A model generated the notes under the pieces. It saw nothing but the letters and a program-made list of their open reading frames with translations. It searched no databases and was not told the origin of the DNA. Of a stretch of 64,000 nucleotides of DNA, positions 1-11,698 are shown in pieces. The DNA lies in the NCBI GenBank assembly GCA_009760885.1, contig CM019713.1, positions 29,382,927 to 29,446,926 of the forward strand, written 5' to 3'. The translations under genes and the position numbers were made by a program. Each line of letters opens with the position of its first letter. Within the stretch, counting starts at the first letter, position 1. The stretch is from Achatina immaculata. Its lineage: Eukaryota > Mollusca > Gastropoda > Stylommatophora > Achatinidae.

Positions 1-1794
1 TGGCTTATTCGACGCTGTGTTCAGAAATGCACGTGGTGAAGTGTAGAGAATATTTAAATGGAGACTTGTGATGTGTGATACGTAGGTCATAAGTGGAAGA
101 CGGGGGAAGGGGATGGGGAGCCGTAGAAAGGGGAGGAGTGATACAGTAGTAATCTAGACGGGAGAAGGTGGAATAGATGATTATAGTTGGGGTAGTGAGG
201 TTGAACAGTCGTATAATAAGAGCACGATACAATCTAAGACACGGAAGAATGACAATAATACAGTGTTATGCACCCACTGTAGCATGGCCTTATAAGTAAT
301 GATTATTGTTGTTGTTGTTGTTATTATTATTATTAATGAGTATGATTATGAAAATATACCGTAAACAAAATAGTAACATCGAATAACGACAGAGAAAAGT
401 AGGTAGGAAAGGAAGAGAAGGGTATAAAACTTCCATGACACTGGAATAAGACACGACAAAAGTAAACAGTGGAAACAGTGAATAGAAAAAAAACGAGACT
501 CAGTGACGCTGACATATAGGTAATATAAAGGAAGGACGCCAGAAAGTAGGATGGTCTGGTGATAACAAAGCCGTGACTGGATGTTGACACGAGTAAACAA
601 AATAGAAAAGACAAAAAGAATAGACAGACACAATGAAAAGCGAGGACACAATAAAACCTTCGACATGAAAGAGCAAAATAATGACTTATATAAATAACAA
701 GTGTATAGACGAGACTGACATGCATGACACACGTTAGGACGCTGTTGCGAAGACGGTTTTTAAATAAAGGAATGACCAACTCGGCCAGCTGACCAATTAA
801 ATATTTAGAGGCGTAACCTATTGGACAATTGACTTACGAGAGATAAGTCACGGGGCAGTTTGAATGAGGGACAATCAGAACGCTCATGGGAACCAGTGGA
901 CATCTGAAGGGTGGAGCTGAAATACTTACTGGTTAATCCATCAAGCTGGAATTAAAGATAAAAATGGTGAGCGGAGAGACAGGAGAAAACCAAGAAGTAC
1001 GAAAGTAGAGGAGATGGGACAGAGAAGGGAGCCTGAAGACGGAAGAATGGACAGTCTAGAACCAAGAAGTACGGAAGTGGAAGAGAGAGGAGTGAGATCG
1101 TCAGAACACCGTCGGTCCGGCAAGTAGTGACTGACCAGAACTGCAAGAAGGATGGTCAGTGCACATAGACAGTCAAGAGTGAAGAAGGCAGGTCCGACAA
1201 GAACAGCCGAGAAGCCATCAGATGAGAGATAAGAACAAAAGTCCAGAGAAGAGGCAAGTAGACCTTGCTCGTTAGTACACTGCGATTGAGAGATGGCAGA
1301 GGAAGGTCGTCAGAAGAAAACAGAAGACAGACAAGAGAAGAAAGAGGACGAGACGATATAAATCAGAAATAGTGTTCGACGGAAGATGGTTTTCAAGTGA
1401 TTCAAGAGATTAAAAAGAATTGACACTTTTGAAACTTTGAGTACAGTGATTTTAGAAACTAGTTGACCACGTGTTGCAGATGTGATACAAAACTGAATTA
1501 GGAAATGTTCTTATTTCCAGTGTAGAATACTGTGAATTTGAGAAATTGAGAAATGCTGCATGTAGAATATAACAGAGTTTGATATTGTGAACAAATGATT
1601 TAGTGACTCAATCCAAGTGATTTTGTCGGCAATACATCTTGAACTTATTTGTCACAATTAAATAAATAAAACAGAGAACATTGTCTTCGGATTTGCTCTA
1701 GATTTAGTGAAGTGTTAAAGTTTTGTGAAACATGTGAGGTGTTAATCAAAGAACATCTTCTTTAGTCAGAAATATATGATTCACAATCTTCAGT
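1..1794. other. No gene recognised; TTG/TTA microsatellite and small duplication
   Basis: I see no supportable gene here. The open frames on the minus strand are hydrophobic, low in complexity and lack recognisable motifs. A TTG/TTA trinucleotide tract lies at about 306-336. An imperfect duplication with 72-base spacing repeats the core accaagaagtac at 989 and 1061. The sequence just before 1795 reads into the first LINE-A copy without a clear 5' UTR, so that LINE is probably 5'-truncated here. Confidence 0.5.
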
Positions 1795-4520
1795 ATTATA
1801 CCATGAACAATGCAGATAATGAGGTAAATGACGAATTCTATCACCAATTACAAGAAATCATTAACAAAGTCCCTAAACACGAGATTCTAATTGCTATGGG
1901 GGACTTCAACGCTAAGGTATAGAAAGATTACATCGACGTTGAAAAAAGTAATGGGGAAAGAAGGAACTGACACGGTAAATCAGAATGGAGAAAGGTTAAT
2001 TGAAATATGTCTAACAGATGGTATGGTCATTGGAGGCACAGTATTTCCACACAAAGAGATGCATAAAACAACATGGATATCTCCAGATGTTAGAACTAGA
2101 AACCACACAGATCATTTTTTTTTATTAGAAAACAATAGAGAACAGCTCTCATAGATATAAGGGCATATATGAGTGCAAATGTCAACAGTGATCACAACCT
2201 GTGTATAGGGAAAATAAAAATAAAACTGAAAAGCCAACACAAGAAATCAATACACAGAAAGATAAACAGCCACAGCCTACATGAAGAGAATACTAATCAG
2301 GAACTTGCCAATCATTCCACAACACTCAGTGAAGTAGAGGAGATAGGTATAGATGGATTATGGAATTCTTAAAGCACAGCCATGATCGCAGCAGCAAAAG
2401 CAAGCGCTGGACTGAAAAATCTCAAATAGAAAAGCATGGATATCAGAAAACACATGGAAGTACATACATGAAAGACAAGCAGCCAAATTAGACATGTTGA
2501 ATGTAAAAACAGATCTTGGAAAAGATCTGGCGAAAGCAACATACAAAGAAATAGACAAGAAAGTAAAAAGTTCAGCTAGAATGGATAAAAGAGAATATAT
2601 AGACAATATGGCGAAAGGGGCAGAGAAAGCAGCAAAAACAGGAAACAGCAAAACTTTATATAACATACAAAAGAAGCTAACAGGTACTATTACTTCTAAA
2701 GAAAGACCAATCCTTAGTAAAACTGGAACCCTATTAACATCAAGTAAAGTACAAAAAACAAAGATGGGCTGAACACTTCCAAGAAATTCTTAATCGACCA
2801 CACCCAAAAGAATTGTTAAACCTTGAAACGGACTTACCAACCCCACAACTAAATGTCAGGCTGGACACTTCCAAGAAATTCTTAATCAACCACACCCAAA
2901 AGAATTGATAAAGCTTGAAACGGAATTACCAACCCCACAACTAAATGTCAGGTTGAACACTTCCAAGAAATTCTTAATCGACCACACCCAAAAGAATTGA
3001 TAAACCTTGAAACGGACTTACCAAGCCCACAACTAAATGTCAACCTAAATGAAATTACATTGCATGAAATTGAAACAGCAGTGAATTTAATGGGTAACAA
3101 CAAAAGCAGCAGGTGAAGATGAAATAACACCTGAAATGTTAAAAGCTATCAACAGTGACAACATGAGACAACTACAGAGAATGTTTAATAAGATTTGGAA
3201 AGAAGAAAAGGTCCCTTCTAAATGGAAAAAGGAATCATTGTTAAAATACCAAAAAAAAAAAAAAAGGCAAACTTAGCGACTGTAACAATTGGAGAGGAGT
3301 AACCTTAGTATCAGTTGTGTCAAAAGTATTTTGCAAGGTCATTTTGAATAGACTTAAAGATATAGTGGATACCGCAATGAGAGAAAAAAAAGTAGGATTT
3401 CGAAAAGGTAGAAGCTACGTCGACCAGATATTTACTCTAAGAATAATACTTGAAGAACATATTGAAAAGCAGAAACTTTTACTACTGAACTTCATAGACT
3501 TTAAAAAGGCATTTCACCTGAGACATACACAAAAATTCATTGTGGATAGTTTTAAGTCTCTATGGAATACCATCTCTAATTGTTAACATCATTAAGGATG
3601 TGTGTGTGCAGTCACAACAGACCAAGGGATGAGTGAATGGTTTCAGATTGAAACAAGGATGTATAATGTCTCCTTTACTTTTTGGAATTACAATAGACTT
3701 CATAATGAAAAAATGCTGCACAGGTAACACAGGTATTGATTGGGTACATGGGACCCAACTAGAAGATCTTGATTTTGCTGATGACATAACTCTTATCAGT
3801 AACAAAGTGAATTCCATGCAATAAAAAAAACAGATATCCTGTCTTCACTATCTAGCAAAATAGGACTTGAAATTAACAAGGACAAAACAAAAATAATGAA
3901 AATTACCAATAATCAAAATGGAAAATTACACATAGAACGGACAGTTGTTGAAGAAGTCAATCAATTTGCATACCTTGGGAGCTACATAGACCAGGATGGT
4001 GACACCAGAAAGGAAGTTAGAATTAGAATAGCAAAAGCAGCATCGATCTTCAAGAACCTTGAGAACATATGGAATTGAAAGGTTATAAGCACAAAAACCA
4101 AGTTAAGACTATTCAATTCAAATGTAATATCCACCCTCATTTATGCATGCGAAAGCTGAAAAACAACTAAAGAAATAGAAAAGAAATTAGACTCAATTCA
4201 AGAACAATGCAGAGATAAGACAGATGACTGAACAACAACCAGTCTCATGGGTGATCAGGAAAAGGAGATGGACATATGTTGGTCACCTGATGAGAAGAAA
4301 CGATCAGAGAATCCCAAAACAAGCTATCAAGTGGAACACAACAGACCGAATAAAAAGAGGCCCACCACATGAAACTAAAGAGGACATTGTTAAGAGAGGC
4401 CAAATTAGCAGGCATAAAATCCCTTGATGAGGTTGAAAAGCTCGCCGAAAACAGAAAAAATTGGCGAACTACCTCGCTAGCCCTAAGTGACGTTTAACGG
4501 CACAGGAAGGATATGAAATA
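1795..4520 (+). mobile_element. LINE family A, copy 1: decayed endonuclease plus reverse transcriptase
   Basis: This is an APE-type non-LTR retrotransposon, broken by many stops and frameshifts. In order it shows an endonuclease piece with GDFNAKV near 1900, an endonuclease C-terminal part with NSDHNLCIG near 2180, a linker, and reverse transcriptase blocks: a fingers region with VGFRKGRS near 3390, NFIDFKKAF near 3490, LKQGCIMSPLLF near 3650 and the catalytic FADDITL near 3775. The C-terminal region (RKRRWTYVGHLMRRND) spans 4224-4497. The 3' end after the stop is a short UTR running into GGATATGAAATATAAGA. No RNase H is seen. The layout resembles RTE-like elements; the clade is inferred. It is 5'-truncated and cannot be active. 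Confidence 0.88.
2768..3043 (+). repeat. Out-of-frame tandem triplication of 92 bp inside LINE A copy 1
   Basis: Three successive 92-base units start at 2768, 2860 and 2952. Each begins g(c/t)tg(a/g)acacttcc and ends in aaatgtca. The LINE-A copy at 61148-63530 has this segment only once (around 62690-62780, reverse strand). Because 92 is not a multiple of three, the expansion shifts the reading frame. It therefore arose in a dead or dying copy. Confidence 0.9.
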
Positions 4521-4589
4521 TAAGAGGGGCTGCAATCTGATGTCGTGAGGATGTTCTGAACTATGTGTTACATGCGAGAAATTACAGAG

Positions 4590-5640
4590 AAAATATGATT
4601 GTTGAAGAGACAAATGTTAGGTGTAGCTGAATTGCAAGTTCAAACCATGTAGTTCCAGTGTCCCATATTCTTGAATATAGGTACTCCAGTGCTATGCGGC
4701 TTGTGTAATCTGTGTGACATTGTTTGATGGCTGTTACCAGAACATCAGATTTTCCTCTGTAGCTGTGACCATTGCAATGATTTGGGACTGGTTTCGAAGC
4801 ATTCTGAGCGATATTCTACTGATGTTTCTGCATGCGGTCCCCTAACCTGAGACCAATTTCACCAATATAAGCTATCCCACATCTTTTGCATACAATGGCA
4901 TATATCACATTACGGGACTCGCATGTGAATCCTTCATAGAGGGTGAGGATAGTTTTGAGAAAGATGATCGTTTTCGTTTACCAGACTACAGGGCAGGTAA
5001 CACATCGAGGGCGGTTACATTTTCTGGTGCCAACATATGCGAGGTTCCGCTTCAGGTGGCTATGGACGAGGATGTCTTTAAGATTTGGTTCACGTTTGTA
5101 TGCTAATAGAGGTAGATCAGAGAAAATGTCACGAGTGTCGGGGTCGAGTTGGATTAGTGACAGGTGACGATAAAGAATTTTCTTAACCATGTGACCATGC
5201 GGGTGGAAAGGAAGTACTAATTTAACTCTGTCAGATGGGGTAACAGGGGGTTTTTTTTCTGAATGCCTCTTTGCGGCTCACTAGTTGGATACGGTTGAAT
5301 GCTTTCCGAAAGACATTTTCTGGGTAGTGGTAATGTCGTAAAAAATTTTAATAGTTTGTTGGAATTAAAGCCCAAGTTATCTTGACATATGGAGTGAAGA
5401 CGGAGGAGCTGGATGTATAGGATGGAGTTCTTGCAAGCTTCAGAATGATAGGAGGTGTAAAGCAAATAGGTGTGGCTGTCGGTGGGCTTGTTAAACACAA
5501 TAGTGACAAGGCTGTCTGTGCCAATAGATATTTTGATGTCTAAAAAGTTGGCAGACCTGTCAGAAATTTCATAAGTGAATTTATTAATCAAGCTGGCGAA
5601 TTCATTAAATGTGTACATTATATAAACTTTGACTAGAATC
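4590..5640 (-). mobile_element. Penelope-like element fragment: RT C-terminus plus GIY-YIG endonuclease
   Basis: Read on the minus strand, 5618 down to 5217 encodes the end of a Penelope-type reverse transcriptase (ANFLDIKISIG, then KPTDSHTYLLYTSYHSEACK). From 5190 down to 4978 follows the typical thumb/linker with RHLSLIQLDPDTRDIFSD and a Cys-rich CNRPRCVTCP. Below 4935 the frame resumes as SRNVIYAIVCKRCGIAYIGE, a GIY-YIG-like nuclease start (YAI..AYIGE), followed by a NHCNGHSYRG block. Penelope-like elements are known to pair RT with a GIY-YIG nuclease. The palm and catalytic YADD region is missing, so this is a 5'-truncated copy. Several stops and frameshifts separate the blocks. Confidence 0.82.
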
Positions 5641-6340
5641 CAGAACTGTTAGACCTATGTTCTTAGTGTCCATGATTCAAAATGTTCATCCAGTATAACC
5701 TCTTTTTAAATAACGGTTTTATTATCTTTTTCTTCTTCTACTATTCTTTTTTCATTCTTCTTCTTCTTCGATCTCGTTGGAGCTACTCGACAGCCGAACT
5801 CTGTTACTCTTGAAGCTGAGGCGTTTACGTTGGATGAAGATTGATTATAATGTTTTTCTTAAAATACCCAAAGTAAACGTAAGACATAAGCTTCTCCTTA
5901 CACTCCACCACCGGAAGGACCAATTTGTGCTTTACCTCCCTAGTTAGAGGGAAGGAGATAATCAGCTTTTATTAGGAGCATCACGAATGGTTAGGATATG
6001 GTCTTCGTCAGTTCTAGTTTGCAGACCCAGATGACTGTGCACTCCTCAAGCACTGTCTACGAGTGCTCGCCTTTTTTCACTCAAATTTTCGCCTGTACTG
6101 TGTTTGCTCAAAGTCCTTGCCAAGTGCAGCAGCCAGTCATGGCATCCATTAACCGCAAAGATGTTGAACATTACTGATCTAAACTGTAAAAACATTTACG
6201 TCACTGACCTCTGAGAGTCATGTCTGAAAGCCTCAACCAACTTTTTACCAACTTTTTTCAAAGAACTTTAAGAGTTAACGTTGTTCCAAATGGGTGCAAT
6301 TTTTTTTTTAACTTTATTTAACATATTTATATTTCCACAG
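5641..6340. other. Upstream region of GIMAP-like gene 1, ending in an intron
   Basis: No coding gene is recognised. A TTC-rich tract lies at 5728-5771. The last ~50 bases (6300-6340) form a T-rich tract ending in tttccacag, so part of this stretch is probably the last portion of an intron in the 5' leader of gene 1. The first exon and promoter could not be placed by eye. Confidence 0.45.
6330..6340 (+). other. Predicted 3' splice acceptor before gene 1 start
   Basis: The sequence tatttccacag ends at 6340, nine bases before the ATG at 6350, after a run of T-rich sequence. It favours the ATG at 6350 over the in-frame ATG at 6281, which would lie in the intron and code for a T-tract-derived hydrophobic stretch absent from genes 2 and 3. 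Confidence 0.7.
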
Positions 6341-6349
6341 ACACTCAAA

Positions 6350-7546
6350 ATGTCCGCTAGTGCCATGACCTCTGACATCAACCTTCTCCTGATAGGACGA
6401 ACAGGAAATGGAAAAAGTTCCACAGGAAATTCTTTTCTTGGTAAAAGAGAGTTCACCCCACGAGGTGTTTCATCAGCTGTCGTTTATGACATCAGAGCTG
6501 TGAGATCATCAGTGGAGGGTGTCCCTGTTGTTGTAGTTGACGGTCTTGACATTGGTGATTCAAGCACTGATCTGACAGATGATGGACAGTCCTTGACTGA
6601 CTTGGTGGAGAAAGCACTTACTCTTATCTCTTACAGATTTCACGCTTTGCTTGTATGTCTTAAGTATGGAGTCCGCTTTACAAATCAGGAAAAGGAGGCA
6701 ATGAAGATGATCAAGGCTATTTTTGGTGAAGATGTTATCAAGAATTATGGCATCATTGTAATGACACATGGTGATAACTTTGATGTTGATACAGAAGATG
6801 AAGGAACCACATTTGAGAGCTGGTGTAATGAACAAACTGGAGATGTCCATGCTCTACTTCAGGAGTGTGACAACAGGTGTGTACTGTTTGATAACAAGAC
6901 CAAGAATGAAGAAAAGAAAAAGAAACAAAATGAAAAACTCCTGAAATTTGTTAATGATATAAAACAGAACAGACATCCTTACAGTGATAATGATTTCAAG
7001 AAAGCTGGACTCAGCCAAAACAAGTTGAAAGTGATGGCAAAACTTCCAGATCTAAACTTAAAGTCTGAAACATTTCTTAACACCATCACAAAACGTCTGG
7101 AGAAAGAGAAGATGAAAGATGTCACAGCAGGTACTGATGGATTAGAAAACATAATGAAGGATCTGCAAGATCACAAGCAGGCTCTGGAGAAGGAAGATGG
7201 AGGCACCAAATCTATTGACCATCTTCTGATCAGGATCACCATCTTGGAAACTACAATCAAAACGGCAATTGAAAAACAGAAGATCAACAAGGATTTAGCA
7301 GATGAAGAAAGAAATTTGGAACAAAAGAAAACTGTCATGACAAAGCTTCGAGATCTCGATACTGAAACTGAAGCTACTCATACAAAACAAGGACATTTCG
7401 ATAAGGAAATATTAGATGACAAACCAGGCAGTGATAACAATAAGGAATATACCTATTTATTTCTCGCATTGGCAGGAATCGTAGCGGCAGTTATTCTCTA
7501 CCAAATGTGTAAAAGGAGCAAAAAAGGCTTTCTTAAGATATGGTAA
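6350..7546 (+). CDS. AIG1/GIMAP-type GTPase with C-terminal membrane anchor (gene 1)
   Basis: A 398-residue protein if started at the ATG after the acceptor. The AIG1 GTPase domain covers roughly residues 9-215: P-loop GRTGNGKSST (16-25), FTPRG (35-39), an unusual G3 site DGLDIGD (64-70) in place of the usual DTPG, the AIG1 box RFTNQEKEA (109-117), G4 THGDN (139-143) and G5 FDNKT (180-184). A Lys/Glu-rich, probably coiled-coil region follows to about residue 340. A single hydrophobic segment (about 369-386) then precedes a short basic tail KRSKKGFLKIW, the layout of a tail-anchored protein. Family members bind GTP, oligomerise on membranes and are tied to immune-cell survival or pathogen response in vertebrates and plants; the role here is inference. 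Residues 9-311 are nearly identical to gene 2. The N-terminus and C-terminus differ. Confidence 0.93.
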   Translation: MSASAMTSDINLLLIGRTGNGKSSTGNSFLGKREFTPRGVSSAVVYDIRAVRSSVEGVPVVVVDGLDIGDSSTDLTDDGQSLTDLVEKALTLISYRFHALLVCLKYGVRFTNQEKEAMKMIKAIFGEDVIKNYGIIVMTHGDNFDVDTEDEGTTFESWCNEQTGDVHALLQECDNRCVLFDNKTKNEEKKKKQNEKLLKFVNDIKQNRHPYSDNDFKKAGLSQNKLKVMAKLPDLNLKSETFLNTITKRLEKEKMKDVTAGTDGLENIMKDLQDHKQALEKEDGGTKSIDHLLIRITILETTIKTAIEKQKINKDLADEERNLEQKKTVMTKLRDLDTETEATHTKQGHFDKEILDDKPGSDNNKEYTYLFLALAGIVAAVILYQMCKRSKKGFLKIW

Positions 7547-7670
7547 CTCTTTCACGCTAAAACAACCATGGCAGTGCTGGTAGATCTTACACCACCCGTC
7601 TCAGAGACATAATTGGGCAGTCTAAACACAATTAAATGTCGCACATTTTTCTAACTAAACCCGTTTTAAA

Positions 7671-7676
7671 AATAAA
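7671..7676 (+). terminator. Candidate polyadenylation signal of gene 1
   Basis: AATAAA lies 125 bases after the stop codon of gene 1. A second AATAAA is at 7765-7770. Either could direct 3'-end formation; no transcript evidence is available. Confidence 0.5.
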
Positions 7677-7770
7677 TTATAGAGTAACTTCCTTCCAGTT
7701 TCTTTCTAAAAGAAATATTTCTCATCAGAATTTATTCTGTTATAGAATGGGAAAATAATTCGGGAATAAA

Positions 7771-8288
7771 AGAGTTAATACGAAACGCGCTGTACCTCAG
7801 AACTTTTAATTTTAACTAACGGTACGTGCTTCGTACAGTGTTACCGGTACTATAAGATTAGCATTGCATTGTTGGAGCTATATAAAATACGTTTCTAACA
7901 AACTGATTCTAACCACACTAGATTCTAACCACAGAAAGTTTTTCAACCAAAGCTGACTTTACATAACAGTAATTTTGTCAAACAATGACCCAACTCGAGA
8001 AGTTCAGTTTTTGTTTTTCAGTTCCTAAAACGTAATGTTTCATTTCTTTCTTCAAACATCATCAGAGGTAACTTTTTTACCCATTAAAAATACAGCAGTT
8101 TACCTTAGATCATACGGCTTGCACCGAGTTAATAACAATAATGGCCTTGTACTCCTCCTTTGCTCGTTTTACTCAAGACAATCCAGCAGCAAGTCCTGGA
8201 CTGTCAGTTTTACGGTAACCAAAATGCACTCGTTTTCATTCTGTGTTTGTATTTGACTTCTTTCATTTCAGTCATATCTGGAGTTTCA
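7771..8288. other. No gene recognised between gene 1 and a LINE-B fragment
   Basis: AT-rich sequence without a supportable ORF. Short open frames around 8035-8256 lack motifs and are not reported as genes. Confidence 0.4.
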
Positions 8289-8465
8289 TCATCAGGTTCC
8301 GTGTCAACTGGCGTTGGCTAATATGTTTCTCCAGAGTACCCGATCCTTCATGCAGGTCATCAGTTCAGTTGGTGGTCTCATCTCACACCATTTCGCCAGA
8401 CTGTTTCTTCACCTTCCTCTGGCTCCTCTTCCGTCTATTTTTCCTGTTGTTATTACAAATACATG
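8289..8465 (-). mobile_element. LINE family B, 3'-end fragment
   Basis: The plus-strand sequence from tcatcatcaggttccgtg onward is the reverse complement of the LINE-B 3' end seen at 12219-12420 and 35778-36000 (shared ctccagagtacccgatcc, ttcatgcaggtcatcag). Only about 175 bases remain. The 3' end carries the short ATC-type tail shared by the family. Confidence 0.8.
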
Positions 8466-8537
8466 TCTTACATTAATTGCAATAAAAGATAAGCGTCAAT
8501 GTTTCCACTACTACTTCAGCTACAATTGGTTTTATTG

Positions 8538-8739
8538 CCTTATCTATCTATCTGTCTGTCTACCTGTCTGTCTGTCTGTCTACCTTTCTGTCAGTACACT
8601 CGTCTACCTACAGACCTGCCAGTCTATATGTGATCTATCTGTCTACCTACCTTCCTGCATATATGTAGACCTGTATGTCTGTCTGTCTATCTTAATCACC
8701 ATCCTTTATCCATATATATGCATATATATATACGCACAT

Positions 8740-8768
<29 letters not shown>
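8538..8768. repeat. CTGT/CTAC tetranucleotide microsatellite followed by a TA tract
   Basis: Imperfect tetranucleotide repeats (ctat, ctgt, ctac) run to about 8690, followed by an alternating TA run at about 8738-8764. The hydrophobic open frame that crosses this is a product of the repeat. Confidence 0.9.
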
Positions 8769-8773
<5 letters not shown>

Positions 8774-9559
8774 ATATTTTAATGATTATAATTAATATAT
8801 TACAATTATATATTTCTGGATCTTTCTCATTATTACTTTAGTGATTTTTTGTGCACCAAAGGTTTTGACATGAATAGTCATAGCGTCTTCTCTGTACTGC
8901 AAGTAATCATTTCTTGCCCAGCGTTCCTACATATCATGTTTATAGCGGAGAAAAGTATCCTGATCTTCAAACTATTTCAGGTGCTAAGTAAGATATTGAT
9001 TTATATATTGGATAATTAACGTAATGTATGCTATTTTTTGTGTTTGTAACTGTTGATATTGATGAAATAAAAAGTGCTTGTTGAACACTTTTAAAGATAT
9101 GACTCCTGTACGATCTGTGCCATCTGAACTCTCCCTCAGCCAAGCTTTTCTGCGGTCAAGGCGAGCTTAATAATGTGATCATGGTTAGCGACCACACCCG
9201 ACTGCTTTGCGTTAGAGTTAGCGAATCATAGCGGCCACGACTCTATCCTACATCACACTGGTTCTCTCCCTGGAAACAATAGAGTAGTCTGGCTTAGTGA
9301 GTTGGGAGTTAACTGGGAATGCCAACCCGGTTTTTAAAATATGCCAGGCCGAAGTCTGATGTGTCCGGCTGAGAGACGCACAACAGCAACACAATAAAGA
9401 TGAACTACGAAAAAGAACAAAACCGCTGGTGGTAACTTGAGGAGTCCGACTAGAGTTTCACAAACAGTGACATGCCGGAAACTTGCACACATGATGGTGA
9501 CGTTTGTCCTTGACCTATTTAACTGTTATCACACGAGGAGCGCCTGGTTGATAGGTAAT
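8769..9559. other. No gene recognised
   Basis: AT-rich to about 9100, then a more balanced stretch (9110-9560) that looks like old interspersed repeat sequence but has no recognisable coding content. Confidence 0.35.
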
Positions 9560-9800
9560 CCTGTCATGCCTTAGAGGCACACAGGGATATAGTGTTAGTG
9601 GCCATATTTTCCTTGACCTGTCAGCACACTAGAGAGTGATATGGCCAGTATCACGCCTGGCCACCTTTCCTTCCCCAACTCCAGAAGAAGTCGAGTACCT
9701 ATTTCTACAGCTGGGTGACTGGGGTGCCTCAGGCCAGATTCGAACCCCCGACTTCGCCATGAGAGACCAGTGCACTAACCACTTCACCACTCAGACACCC
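9560..9800 (-). mobile_element. tRNA-derived SINE (type 1)
   Basis: On the minus strand the head at 9799-9731 has RNA polymerase III-like boxes: an A-box-like tgagtggtgaagtgg (plus 9779-9793) and a B-box ggttcgaatct (plus 9736-9746). The body continues to about 9560 and ends in a small palindromic motif gcctctaaggc. The head retains tRNA-like spacing of the boxes but the folded cloverleaf is poor, so I call a SINE and not a tRNA gene. Confidence 0.7.
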
Positions 9801-11698
9801 AGCACCTGATTGAGGGTTGTCAAAACTGTCTGCGACCTGATGATATGTTGCAATAATCAGAAGATAATGCAGTGATGCCCTATAAACGCCCAATTTGTCT
9901 TCCTAACTGCAACCCCATCTCCAAGCATGGCGATAACTTTCTTGTCTATTCAGTTACGATGGTTTTATAACATGATACCAGAAGAGAAACGCTAACACAT
10001 GTTTCTCAGTACACGGACTTCCTTCTCAGTTTCTTACATTTTCTTACGTAACCAAACACATTTTATTACAATAAGAACTTCCGTGACAACATATTTCATT
10101 ATTATCATAGTTAAGGTTAGAGCGATCAAATTGCCGATTTTTTTGGTTAGAAAATTATTGCATAAATTTCTTCCTATTCAAGTATTTTTTTTTTCTTATA
10201 GCTAGGTTTGATAATCTTTAATTACTTTTCAGATTCCGTTATTTCCTCCTGCGAACAGAAAAAAAAGAAAGAAGTTTTTGTATTTAGTATTTCTTCTTCT
10301 GAAGCAGTAAATGTGACAATTTTTTTGTGTAGCTGCTGTAAATAAGATGGGAAATTGAGTTTCTCTTTATTTCAGGGTAGAAATATTTCTTGAAAGCTTA
10401 TGTAACTCGCATATTCAAGTTTTACCAAATCCAGTCAAGAATAATGTTTACCGATAAAATTAATCACAGTTTAGGAGAGCTAAGCTAAAGTTAGGGAAAA
10501 CCATTCTGAACAGAAAACTGTTCTATTTCCTTAGTAAACTGAATTGTAACAATGAATTGGATTTTTTTTTATTTAAAGCTTTTTCCTGGAAATTATCTTT
10601 TTTTTTAAATCCTGGAAATTTACCGGTAAAAATAAAGTTTAGTTACTTTTTTCTTCCCGCCAAATCACTAGGCTATATAAAACTCTTAAGGAGCAAAATA
10701 AACTTATTAGGAAATTTTCTAAACCCTTCCTTCTTTAACATCATATACACCTGTAAAGACGTTGTCAGTACAAAACTAGCTTCTTTGAAGCAGTCGTTTT
10801 CCTGGAAAAGTTTCGTTTGCGGGAATCAGCGTAATATGATCCCATGTGCCACACAACCTGCGTGTTGCTATTGTTGAAACTGTTATCAGGCTTTCTAATT
10901 TTTAAAAATAGAATTAACTCTGAGCCGATGTTGCACACCGATGTTTTCTGTGGGTTTTTTTTTTATACTCTGTTACATTTAATCTGCCTTTACAAGAAAA
11001 TATAAACAGAAAGTTTACAAAATAAGTTCATAATCTCAGAAATCTGCCTATTAGTTGATATTTTCATTTCTCTTCAGTTTTCTCGACCTCTCTCGGCTCG
11101 TATGAATATATACAATCTCTTGAAAGAGAATACGGAAGGTTTTATATGGATACCTTATCCATTACCTGAAATGTGTATGTACAGATGTATGTGGCAAATT
11201 CTAAGGACAAGAGAAAAAAAAAAGAAAACAAAGAAATTACTAAATCAAGTGAAAATGAAAAGAAAAATAAAGAAAAACATTAAAACCAAGGGGGTCAAAT
11301 ATTTCGGTCACACTGTCAATCATAATACAAATGTGAAAACCATTCTTAAATTAAAAATGTAAGGAAAATGAGCAAGAGGTCGACAGCCATATAAACTGAG
11401 GGCAATGTAAAACGATGAACTCGACTGAGCTTGGCCGGGTACACTGTGAAACTGAAGAACAGTGTAAGCTACCATTGTAGTCAATCTTGTATAGGAAAAG
11501 GGCACATGATGATGATGGCACTGGTGGTGGTGGTGGTCTTATCTGGTAGAGTATGCTATGAGAGGAACTGTTCAACAAGATGATGCTAGGCAAAACCCAC
11601 AGCAGCTGATACTTGCTTGATTCAGAGCTTAGATGACTGGAAGATGGAGAATTTGATAAAAGACAGGGGGAACTCACTTCAGTTAATCAGCATTATCA
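9801..11698. other. No gene recognised; AT-rich
   Basis: Long AT-rich stretch with T and A runs. Open frames near 9999-10205, 10557-10877 and 11102-11362 are short, compositionally biased and motif-free. I see no supportable feature here. Confidence 0.4.

Noticed and set aside
333..779. 148-codon minus-strand open frame, hydrophobic
   Set aside because: Composition follows the base skew, it overlaps another open frame, and it has no domain motif or splice context.
6281..6349. Longer N-terminus for gene 1 starting at 6281
   Set aside because: It translates a T-rich intron tail, and a good splice acceptor lies between it and the ATG at 6350.
9725..9799. Possible functional tRNA gene on the minus strand
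   Set aside because: It has A- and B-box-like sequence but poor stem pairing and is continuous with a SINE body. The same applies to 28880-28948.
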